A stretch of DNA of 64,000 bases from Dipylidium caninum (taxonomy: Eukaryota; Platyhelminthes; Cestoda; Cyclophyllidea; Dipylidiidae): NCBI GenBank assembly GCA_017562135.1, contig QEYB01001116.1:1-64000 (forward strand), in the 5' to 3' direction. Position numbers and translations under genes: made by a program. Shown here in pieces: positions 12,709 through 23,190 of this stretch; position 1 is the first letter of the stretch; every line of letters starts with the position of its first letter. A model generated the notes under the pieces. The model was not told the origin of the DNA and made no database searches. It was given only the letters and a program-made list of their open reading frames with translations.

Positions 12709-12974
12709 TCACTATATCCACTTTGACAATTAAATTGCTTCATTATTTAGTCAAGTGCTTCCTCCTCCGCTTATTTTCTCCCCCCGGGCCCCACCTCTCC
12801 CCCCCCTAGGCAGAGACTTCGTCTAATGTCAAGACGGAGAGGTAGGCTATGAACTCAGTGGGGCGAGGGGTGAGGAGAGCGGAGGGTAAAAAGGAAAGGG
12901 GAAGGAGACTTTTCTTGTACATCTTAGATTATTCAATGTGGCTTGGGCGAGGGCACGTAGTATTACGTAAATCC

Positions 12975-13006
12975 CTTATTCGGGCCTCCAGGTCCGCCCG
13001 AATAAG
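12975..13006. repeat. perfect 11-bp inverted repeat with 10-nt loop
   Basis: The left arm cttattcgggc (12975-12985) is the exact reverse complement of the right arm gcccgaataag (12996-13006). The loop is ctccaggtcc. The function is unknown. Confidence 0.85.
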
Positions 13007-13604
13007 TCACTAGGACTAATGTCGCTCGACTTTGCTTTGTCAGGATACAAGTAGACGCAAAATGAAATTGACAGTAAATATGGTGCGTTACAAATATGAC
13101 ATTTGTTTCTTTGTCACATGCGATTGTTTGAAGCTCTCCTACTCTCAGCCCCTCACACTTGAGCTGTGTCATGGTGTCGGCACAATAATGCTTAAATAAA
13201 GTCAGCGAGCTTGGCGATCTGAATGTCTTGAATGCCATAAACTGCACATTCCAGAGCGCTGCATAAATGCTTTGCAAGAGAACCGGAACATGTCTGTCAG
13301 TCGAGGCCGTAAGCTACTGACACCCAGATTGTAGCCTTGGCAAAGAGGAAGGATAAAAATTTGCGAAAGCTCTGACGAATATTTGCGAACTGTTAAACCA
13401 TGTCTGACGATCTCGTGGAACTCAGCTTACTAGAAATCTCGGTGACTTAACACTTAGGCGTGATTTACCATGCTGTTTTTAAATGGATTGTTTTTTGAAG
13501 TCACCTGTGTACCACCTTCAGTGATATCAGCTTAAAAGGCGTTTGCCTTGTTTTAATACACAGTTATGGCGACTCTCGACTTTGTTGACAGTAGCAGCCT
13601 AATT

Positions 13605-13662
13605 TCCATTTCAACAAGCTGCCCAGCGATTTCGCCCTCACTGGGCAGCTTGTTGAATTGGA
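13605..13662. repeat. long hairpin: 17 perfect base pairs, extended to 22 with one mismatch
   Basis: The arm at 13610-13626, ttcaacaagctgcccag, is exactly complementary to 13641-13657 across a 14-nt loop. After one mismatch (13609/13658) four more pairs form (13605-13608 with 13659-13662). The length and loop are compatible with a small-RNA precursor-like stem or a short foldback element; nothing shows which. Confidence 0.85.
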
Positions 13663-14543
13663 TGTGGTAGACGAAAAGTAATTCCTCCCAAACTCGGCCT
13701 CCTTCGTTCTGGTGAATTTCATCGGAATAAGTCTAATCGTCCCACATCACATGCAAGTGGATGTTCTCTGAGGATTACAGATTACTCTTTCAACAATAAC
13801 GTGGTCATTCAGTGAACGATAAGTCACAAGATGACAAAACATCAATGTTTCCTCTATTATAGATGTCATTTTTATTCCCCCAGTAATATTTTAGCATCCT
13901 AGGTCTCACTTATACGTAAAACAAGGCGTCAGAGATATTGACGTGATTATGAGGTGACTCCTATACTAGGTTCAAAACTCTAATTGTTTACATCAATGCA
14001 AAATACGTAGGAACATTTTGTCTTATTCTAAATAAGATTTCACGATATAATCATACTTATATAGCGGGAAAAGAGGGCGTTGGCTGCGAAGACGGATGGA
14101 ATAGAAGGTTATCCTGATTGTCCTAATTGCCGAAATTTGCACATTTAATTATTCAAGATGTCGTGGCCTGTCGATTTGCTCTAAGTGGAATGTGAAAAGG
14201 TGGGCTGAAGCCGTAAATAATGCGCATGTGTTATGTGGGTGGTGAACGACTTGTTTCCCCATATAATAGTCCTTTTCGCAATTTTTTAATCTAAAAACAG
14301 AAGGTTGGTGTGTATCTAAGCGCAATCCGCATGAAAATTCCTAGAGTATTATTGAGCGTAGTCAGGGTCATTAATCGTTAAAAATTTAGCAGCAAAAGGC
14401 TCCTTAACCCTTGCTTTATTTGTTAATAACTTGATTCTACTCGGAACTTGATTGAAGGCACTTTTTTTCATGCGAAGGGTATTGTTTACAATTGTCCCTA
14501 GCTGTGAAACCGGACAACCTTGACGAAAAACACATTTCGAAAT

Positions 14544-17334
14544 ATGATGTCCTCGCTTCTCATAGTTGTATTAGAGTTGTTCAGTTTTTCACAATCAGCA
14601 GTTGTGTCTTTGAAAGCCTTACCATCTCAATCTGCGCAGAATGGATCGCGCTTGAGTCTTGTTTGTCATCTCTCAAATAAGAAGCAGTATTTAGCTCTTT
14701 GGAAGAGAAATGATCAGGCTGTTGGCGAAGGGTGCCTTGACTTTAAGAAAGTGAATACATCTGTACGCTGTCTTCAAAACGATACGGCAATAGAGTATAC
14801 GCTGGATCCGGTTACTTATGCAAATCGCGGTAACTGGTCATGTTCCCATGGGTCTACAACAGCCTCTGTGGAGATTTTTGTGAACGGTATTTTATTTACC
14901 AACCATTCTTATCAATTGGCGCAGCCTAGGAACGCGTCATGCAGTGTAGTAGCTTCTTCTTGTGTTTTACAGTTCCTCAAACCTTGAATCCTCTCATGAT
15001 CGAGCCTACTTCCGCAGATGGCATTCATCCAGCCGCTATCTCGTTATCCGATTCAAAATCCGATGGACAATTTACTTTGGCTACGGGAACCCGCTTTGAT
15101 CCAATAGTTTTAAATCGAGGCAGATCCAGCTGGAAAGGTCTCATTTTCTCGTGTTCTTCAGGATGCTCCTCTGACACCCGCCAACTTACATGGGGTTCGA
15201 TAAATAGTGTAAGAGTTCACTCTTCGCCCCGAGAAATTCTTATGATTTATCCTATCTACAGTTTTGTGAACCATGACTTTAGGACGCCATCTTACGATTT
15301 TTTATCATTAGCATCGGTAGGAAATTTGTTTAGTTAATTTGCGTAGAATTTCACTCTCTTCCTCCATCGTCATCGGTCCAACTTCCACATGTTCAATGTG
15401 TCATCTGACCGATTTTTTTGTTTGTATTGAGTTCTGAGATTTTGCACCATTACTCTGGTATTTCTAAATCCTTATCTCCAAATGGCCTTCACCAAGCAGA
15501 CGTTGTTCCCCATTTCCTTGCCTTTCATTCTATTCTAGACGGCGTACAAAATCCATACTCCACTTAAAACGACCCATATTAGCAATCATTCTTGCCCCAA
15601 AGGCTTGAGTTCGGCAACGAGTCGAGCTTTGATCACTTGTTACTACGGCTCCAAGGTACAATCCACTTCAATCAAATGGGAACCCGATCCAACACCGCCT
15701 GTAGATTTGAAGCTCTCTGTCGTCGGACTGAATGTAGTCTACTGTTCAGCTCGTCCCCCAGGACTTTTACCCAATCCGCACGAATGCTCTGTGAATGGGT
15801 TCCACAATGGAAGTTCCCTAGCTGTTTGTGCTTACGTGCTTTGTGATGGTATGTCATTGATTAATCCGTTCGACCTCTTTCCCCTATCGCCATCAGCTAA
15901 TTCCGGTCGAATCGCGGGCGTTGGCGTTACGACATTATACTCTGTGCTTGAATACTGTTATCCAGCCTTAGTTGAAAGCACTGTTATCAGTTGTCTTAAC
16001 ATAGGTTGCCATTGTGTTAATGGTAAACTAGGTAAAACGATCACCGAACTCACATCTATATCCAAATTCCCATCAACAGAAGCACAAGTAGGTATAGTCT
16101 GAATAGACCAACTTTGGTTGCTAACGGAATAAGCAATCAATTTTAGCGTCTTTGCCATACTTTAGTTTATTAACGGTGTCCAGGGCCAGCGCGTGTATGT
16201 GAGAGTCGAGGCATGGTGGACTGAATGAGTCCGCCCATTGTCCGCATCTGCAGTCATGTTTAAACGGGTTTTCAGGTGATACACCAGCAGCTGCTTCGTA
16301 CACGACTTGCTCATACAACAGACTGCGACGTTAAACCTCTCACCCTCACCACCCTTTCCACGTTCTTCACTCACCCGACTTGTCCACTTCCACCCCACGC
16401 CGCCCCCCCCCGCTCCTCTCGCCTCACCGCCACGTTTTGCAGACAGAGCATATCGTCGTCTCGTGTTTTCACTTACCCCCCCCCCCTTCTGCCCCCTCTA
16501 CTATCCATCTCGACGCGATGCCAGTATTGTGCACGCACACAGAGTCCGAGTTCCCGTTCAGGTAACTAACGCAGCCTCCTTTGGACAGGCCATTTGTCTG
16601 AAATCTTCGCATGGCAAAGTAAAAGTCGTAATCGTTGCAGTGCTGCTTCAAGCCTCTCAGCGCGTTAATGAGAACAACCACCTAGAGAACCAACAGATTG
16701 TAGGCTTAAGAGACCAAATGGAATAAAGCAATGTAGCCCAAGGGCAACCTCATTAACGTTTTTTGGTCGTCGGGCCAAACGGCTAGATTAAAAGTAGTCC
16801 CGGATACAACCCGACGATGACTGGATAAAGGTGATATCCCGAAGCAGGGAGACGAAACCTCTTAACCAAAAACCCACCTTCCGCATTGGCGTGTAACTTC
16901 GACAGCCCCTACGAACATTCTTTTCCCATCAGGCTTTCATGTGGCTGAGCTAGCCAGTGTGACATCCAACACCCTTCCCTTCTCATCGCAAACTGACTCT
17001 CGGTCTGGAAGGTGTAAAGACGGTGGCGGGCAAACAAGAGTAAGGTAGTGAGGTGCACGCCACGTGATTATTCCTAATTGGAGACGAGAACTGTGAGGAA
17101 ATATCTGCCTCCACTGAAGTGCGCACACTTATTGTCTTCACAGGGCCACCGACACCAGCGCTGACGAGGGGAGAAATTGTAGCAATCGTGGTATCTATTC
17201 TTTTGATCATCCTCATGACAGCCTGTTTCGTCGGTCAGCGAAGGTGCAAATCGGAAAAGGCCAATCGTGCGAATCCGTACAGCGACAGCCCCCCTCCCCA
17301 CCCCCAGGAGGCCCAAATGGAGCTCATACTTTAA
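14544..17334 (+). CDS. Ig-like type I membrane protein, four exons
   Basis: The exons are 14544-14886, 14973-15208, 15539-15848 and 17144-17334, with GT-AG introns of 86, 330 and 1295 nt. Phases agree at each join (1, 0, 1) and the total of 1080 nt gives 359 residues. Translation can start at either of two adjacent ATGs (14544, 14547), followed by a hydrophobic signal peptide (MMSSLLIVVLELFSFSQSA). Exon 1 has an Ig-like pattern: Cys in RLSLVCHL, Trp in LALWKR, then NRGNWSCSHG. Exons 2-3 give a second candidate domain (FSCSSGC, LTW, then LITCYYG) and further cysteines up to the junction. Exon 4 encodes a membrane span (EIVAIVVSILLIILMTACFV) and a short basic, then proline-rich tail ending MELIL. 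I recognise no named family. It probably sits on the cell or tegument surface (inference). Confidence 0.8.
16400..16492. repeat. poly-C tracts in the last intron
   Basis: Two long C runs (about 16401-16410 and 16477-16487) lie within a pyrimidine-rich part of intron 3 of the Ig-like membrane gene. They are candidates for length errors. Confidence 0.8.
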
Positions 17335-18681
17335 ACTCCTACCACGCAAATACTCTCGCCTTACTTTAGCTTAACGCTAACTTCTGCCCTCTCCACTCCG
17401 ACGCGTTTCTTAAAACCCCAATTCCCCTTTTAATATTTACTCTGTTTTGATATCGTCAGTCGCATTTAAAAAGTATACATTTATAGTCCTGCAACACAAT
17501 CGAGGGGTTATCGAGGCCAGATTAAGCTGTTTTTTGAGTGCAATGAGAAGGGCCAACCTCCCGAGGTAACTGCGGGCAGCGGGGAGGACGAGCAAAACCT
17601 GTAACAACCTGTTCTAGGGGATGCAGCTCATCGATGTGCAAAAGCCGTGCTGCGCTCGATGCAAGGCCGAGTGAATCTCCCATACGGCACCTCCACCACA
17701 CGACGGCGTCGCGTGAACTGATGCCGAAGGCGCCCCACTTCGTGTTCTGACCTGCTCCCACCCGTCAACTTGGTGTATGACGAAGAGAAATGCGCGCATA
17801 AAGACAACTGGTGGGTCGACAGTTACGCGCAGCAAGCCTGGGACATGTACACCACATGTCACTTCTGTTAACTTAATAAACATTCGATTTTGAAGGCGGT
17901 TTGCCGGTAGCGGATATGAGGGTGAGTAGAGCAACGAGCGATCAACACAATCGAGACGGCGATAGTCTGCCACTCCAAGTGGTCCGACTCACCAAATTAG
18001 ATTTCACGAAATGACAGGTGAAGTCTTCAAAGCGCCTAGTTCGCGTGAAGGCATCGCTTCTCGTTCTTCCAAGTTGGGTGAACTCAACCAAGAGCGAAGC
18101 CAATCTAACGCAAGGTTTACGCATTGCGAAAGTTCATTTATCTGAGTCAGTAGATTCTCATGTGTCAATTAAACGTAATCTGCAAAATCGGAAACTAAAA
18201 CTCACTGAATGACCCACTCCTCTACCGACGTTGGCCGAATTGCTATCGCTCCAAACAGCGTTCAAGCACTCAAGGCGACACTGTTTAAGGAAAACCCCCA
18301 TCAATCTGTTAAGATAAAACACCTGCCAGAAGGGATAAAAACACCGTTGTGTTAAAATCAAAAAGTGGGAATTTTGGGTGGGAGAAGTGTGAGAAGAGAT
18401 GATAGAGATGGACAAATGAGCGTAAATGTAAAAAAAAATTAGAAAATTCACCCGACCCATAATCTTCCTTCTCACCATCTTCAAATCTGCTTCTTTTCCT
18501 CCTTCACCTCGACAAAGCGGAGGATCGTTGATGAGAACAAAGAAATGTGCATACAAGTAGTAATAATATTGGTGGGAGAATAACATTTTTGGGGTTGAAA
18601 ACGAAGCAATATGGAGGTATTAGTGGAATCAGGCAGTAGGTGAAGTGTTTCGATGATGAAAGGCCATGCACGCACTCAATA
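17335..18681. other. no gene recognised
   Basis: This lies between the Ig-like membrane gene and the dynamin 3' end, which converge here. It probably contains their untranslated regions; TTAATATTTA and similar AT-rich stretches follow the first stop. I see no supported exon. Confidence 0.5.
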
Positions 18682-21170
18682 CTAGTTCCTGAAGTATAAA
18701 AACGTAGCTCAACTATACAAGGAAGTAGATCGGAAATACACGAAACAAAGAGAAAATACGTTGGTAGGGGGGGAAAACTCACGGTCGAGGCGGAATAGGC
18801 GGACCCGGCGGGATCTGTGTGCGATTTCTGCGGGAGGAAAAATAAAACATAACAGCCATGCCACATTATGAAAACCAAGTGTTAGTACAAGAATAAAACA
18901 TGCTACTGAATTACGTGCAAGTAAAACATCAAACCGGTATAGGCACACTGTGATGAACACAAGAAACGTGAAGGAAAGCAAGCAGATAACAGTAGAAAAA
19001 CTCTCCAACATAGCTACGTGAGAGACAGTATATAAATCTAAACGTGCAGACCAGATGACATCTTGTTCCTCCATGATAAATGAAGGTGTCATGACCTCCC
19101 AAGGGCCAGCGTGTGACTGGGTAATCCCGAGTCGGGTAAAAAAGGGGGGTTGCACAGCCGCTTATAATTTTTAAGTAACACTGCGGCTCTCACAAGCTTT
19201 CAATGGGGTTTCCCTTCGCGAATAGGAGACCATTCAAGAGTGGTAAGAAAACAGATTTAGGGGAAAATAATATATATGGTGATTCAGGCGAGACCTTGAA
19301 GATGAAGTTTGGGAGAGCCAAGGAAGGCGACCTGTGGGTCGCGATAGCGTCTGCTTACTCAAACATAGACGCAAGAGTTCGTGCAGAAGAGGAACCTCCG
19401 TAAGCAGGATTCCCACTGTTACCGCTGGGAGTTGTCGAGATCGATGAAGAGATGGGATCAAACATCTTGAGGCCGGGATTGTTGCTATGCCAAGAAGAGG
19501 AGGAGGAGGAGGTAGAGTTGACAATCGGGAAGACGTTCGGTGCGACGGCAGTGGCAGCGGTGGCGGTCTTACTGTGAGCCATGGGGGCAGCAAGGAGATC
19601 ACCAGTGGAATTACTCGGGTGCATCGTCACCATGGATTGGGGGATTAGAGGGGCTGAGCGGCTGCGGTGCGGGTTTCGGGAGTGAGAAAAGCAAAGACCG
19701 CGGATAAGATGCGGATTAGGAGGCTGGGCGACCAACTCGACAGAGATAGTATTCCCCCCAAATCTATCCACTTTCTCACAAAAATGCTCACACACACACG
19801 TCTACACAGCAGACGCATAGTGTCTCAGTCTGCAAAAGACCGGGCAATAGGGAGTTTAGGTGGTTAAACCAAATTCAAACTATTAGAGAGGGGGGGGGTT
19901 AGAGGGCACAAGGAGGGAACGGTCCCATATACCTGTCCACATTCTCCGCAGACCTAGCAACGATTTGGGTTAATTTACAAACGGTCACGTTAAAAGCAGG
20001 CAGCAGTTAGGCTGGGCCTCGTAACGCCCAATGTTGAGAGTTGAGCTTACGGCGACCGACGAAAAGATGAGCGTGGCCTAGAGCAGACGAGTTGAGACTA
20101 ATGATAAAGTGCAGTCTAACCCTGATTTAGTGCATGCTGGTCGGCTGAAGTGCGCAGGTCGGTGGTAAACACATGAGCTGGTGAATGAGAGACACGCCTT
20201 AAGATTTGACCAAACCTAATCAAACCACTTTACAAATCATTTTGATGTAAAATTAACTATGCAAAAGAGGGACTACATGGTGTAACGGGAAGCCCAAGCT
20301 CAAGGAGGCTCATTTCCCATGACGCCTAACTAACGATGGCCTCAGGTTTTCCAGGTTCCACTCATCCCCCCCCCTCCCTCCCCAGATAGTTTAAAAGGTG
20401 GCAGGGCGAATGGCGTCTCGAAAGATCACTTAGAACGTTAAATAGGCATAGCAAACGCGAAATGCCTTCATTGTGGATGAGATGGAGATATGGGGTGTAC
20501 ATGCAAGAGGGCAAAAAAATCAAAAGACAGGTTGGCCAGGTCTGGTGTAAGAAGAGCTTACGCGGGCACAAGCGGTGGTGTTGGAGCCGTTACCGACGCG
20601 GGGTTTCGTGAGGTGGGTGGAAGTGGAGGCGCGTTGCGAGGCTGTAGTGGAACAAATCCGCCTCCACCTCCGCCTCCCGTGTACGAAGGGCTGCTACGAT
20701 TGGGTGCAGCTGAATGCCCAGACCGATAAGAAGCTGCTCGCGGTGAACCCCCGTTGCCTCCATTCTCCTAAACATGATTAATCACGGTGTTCAGCGCACG
20801 AGAGCATAGAGCCAGGGGAGAGAAGGGAGGGGACAAAGGAAGGGAAGAGGGGGAAGGGGGCAGGGGCGCGATAAAACTCGAGAGCCTTTCCTTGTCATGA
20901 TAAAAGTATTAATTAGAAATGCAAATTTATTTAAAACTGCTGCTACTGTGAATCGAATGAATAGTGACCATTTTAAGGCATGGGAATAGGAGGAAAAAAA
21001 ACACTCACAGCTTCACGCCAATCATCTGGAATTGGTGGCGGCACGGGGGTGGTGACAGTGTGGGTGGTCACATCGGCGATGATGTTGAGCGCCTCTTTCA
21101 TTGTATTGTACATCATCACCATGTCCTGTTTTCGTCTTTTCTCCTCTTGCGACTCCTCCATCAAACGATT
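18682..21170 (-). CDS. dynamin, C-terminal part (end of GED and proline-rich domain)
   Basis: Five exons chain in phase: 21170-21009, 20767-20562, 19661-19359, 18827-18783 and 18688-18682 (723 nt, 240 residues to a TAG). The first encodes LMEESQEEKRRKQDMVMMYN, then MKEALNIIADV and TTPVPPPIPDDW, which closely follows the end of the GTPase effector domain and its junction with the proline-rich domain in animal dynamins. The rest is low-complexity Gly/Pro/Ser/Ala sequence with SH3-type motifs (APPLPPTSR, QIPPGPPIPPRP). Dynamin is the GTPase that constricts and cuts the necks of endocytic vesicles. The exon ending at 19359 has a donor (GA|GTAAGC) overlapping an in-frame TAA at 19355-19357, so using or skipping that splice gives two C-termini. 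The GTPase, middle and PH domains are not found upstream: a plus-strand gene and then the 3' end of the exostosin-like gene occupy that DNA. Confidence 0.88.
20364..20384. repeat. poly-C tract
   Basis: A cccccccccctccctcccc run inside a dynamin intron; length is unreliable. Confidence 0.8.
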
Positions 21171-21443
21171 CTACGGGAAGAAAGAACACTACGTGGTACT
21201 CGACTAACAGGCAACAGTGCCAATAGCCATTGAATGCGGTAACTCAATGAACCTGGATGTTCAAGCACCTAACAACCTGGTACATGGAAGGAGATGAATT
21301 TTTTTTAAGGGCGGAAGATGAAAACAGTCAATGACGAGTTTCGCATTGCTGAGCCCAATTTGAGCTGTTACTCTCTTATGAAAAAAGTGTAGCCTACGTT
21401 TCATAATTTCGCGCTACGGTTTAAGGATTTACCCCCACGCTAA

Positions 21444-22788
21444 ATGCCATTTCATACCAACATTAACGGCAAAAAACGCAATACAACAGTAAATACAGTC
21501 TTATCGCTGAAGGTAGGCGGGTTCCACTCCAACTTTCACTACCGCGTCCCCCTTCATGCCAAACACTGGGTCAAAGTCCCGCAGTGCAGTGACTCACTTT
21601 TCCTTCCCGACGTCTCCTCACCCCCCCTCCCTCCCTCCCTCCCCCCCACTCGAGACTTGTTTCGTATGAGCCACGAGAGCACTTTGCCCGTGCTCAAAGC
21701 ACCCACCACATCGCCTCCATCGCTACCCTTCTCCACTTCCTGTGCGACAGGACTTCTGCTCACCTGCCATCAGGACCAGTGCACTGAAGCTCTTCAACGT
21801 CATTCTCTGGGGCATTCGCACCCATCACCCGAGAGACACCTTAGGCGACGGGCAACCTTATAGGAAAGACACTTCAAGGCGGTCCCCCAATGCAGTACCA
21901 GCTGCCCCAGGAGACGACGCCACCGCACTCTGAATTCACCTTCCCACTTTGCATCCTCTGAACGTGCTAACCCAGTTGGCTTCAAAATGCCAACCACACG
22001 CGGCAAATTGGCGTCGACAAGCTCTCCTCACGAGTTGCACCAACGCCAAAGGGAAGGGCGCTTTGCGATTGTGGGTGGGGAGAGCAGAGCTTCACTTTTG
22101 GGTAGGGGCACCACACTCAGCTTGGCCAAATGGGACTTTGGCTTCTCCACTAACCGTTCGCCTCCTTGCTGCCTTCTCCACACACCTCAATGCACCCGTG
22201 CGGTCCGACATGCACCTGACAGGACGCAAACGCACAAAGTAAACATCCACTTGGGCGACGAAACGCCAAACTCGCTTTTCTGCACAATCCAGGCTGCTCC
22301 TTGGGGAGAGGCCTTCTTCCCTACACCTGCCGCGTCTCTTCCCAAACACTGCGAGGCGTGTCCGACACCTCGCAGCCCCACTGGCAAATGCAGAACATCA
22401 TCCCGTTTCACTTACCTTGCTTCCACAGAACCTCCAGGGCCAATTCCTCTCGGTTGACCTCTCCACTGTGTCCACTGACGAGGCTTTGAAATTCATGACC
22501 ATCGTAGCCCTCTACGACGCGGCCTACGACCAAATGAGACCGAACCTCAGGCAAAGAAGGAGCAGCGCCACGAAGCGCCCTCGGCGCAGCAAGAAGAGGC
22601 TCCTCCAGACTCCCCTCACGACTGTTAGCAACTTGGTGAACGGTCGTATTTGGCGACAGAACCGACAAATCTCGATTTCTAGCAGCGAAGACTCCTCCCA
22701 ACTTAGCGAAGAATTGCACAGTGTGGATAAACGGATGGGTCCATTTAAGCACACTTCTCGCCGGCATCCAAACATTTCACCAAATTGA
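21444..22788 (+). CDS. unrecognised basic protein gene, plus strand
   Basis: The 3' exon, 22429-22788, follows a good acceptor (TTGCTTCCACAG) and encodes 119 residues. It begins NLQGQFLSVDLSTVSTDEAL, passes through KFMTIVALYDAAYDQMRP and a strongly basic stretch (ATKRPRRSKKRL) that could be a nuclear localisation signal, and ends in TGA. It joins in phase 0 to an open stretch ending at 22238 before GTAAAC, which includes VGFKMPTTRGKLASTSSPHE and RFAIVGGESRASLLGRG. That stretch is open back to about 21866, where a TAG/acceptor (CTTATAG) lies. An ATG at 21444 opens a possible first exon, but its donor is not resolved. The gene lies antisense between the dynamin exons and the exostosin-like gene. 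No family recognised. Confidence 0.5.
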
Positions 22789-23190
22789 AAAAGACAGGCT
22801 TTAAAAGTACCTTCAAGTAGAGCATACGTTCAACGAATTTGTTCTTCTTCCCGGACGCACGCAGCATCCTTGTCCTTCCTCCCTCCCTCACTCTCACAGA
22901 CGGTGGGAATAGACTGAGCTTTTCCGCGGCGTCCGTCTCCCATTCTACGGGCAGTTGTCCTATCGTCTACAATGGCCATCTGAGGCACGAGCATTCGGGC
23001 GCAGTCACCGGAGGCCCACGCCTTGCACATCCTCTTCCTGTCTGCAAGTGAGCACACTCACCTCCACCAGGCGTCAAAAGCCCGGCAGATGCACGAAAGA
23101 AGGCTTGAAAGACAATCAACTTGTATTTGCACAAGTGGGCGTGGGTGTATAAAAATATGCGAGGGGGAAGTGGAGATCAGGACGGGCATC

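Larger units (their letters stand above)
12709..14543. other. intergenic, with two DNA hairpins
   Basis: No convincing exon on either strand. C-rich and G-rich patches lie near 12780-12810 and 12860-12910, and two strong inverted repeats are listed separately. Confidence 0.6.

Noticed and set aside
14520..14543. Start of the Ig-like membrane gene at a TTG eight codons upstream
   Set aside because: The first ATG is at 14544 and gives a normal signal peptide; non-ATG initiation is unnecessary.
18709..19155. Minus-strand frame with two hydrophobic stretches (membrane-like)
   Set aside because: It lies within the intron between dynamin tail exons, and its 3' part overlaps the 45-nt proline-rich exon in another frame; no start or splice support.
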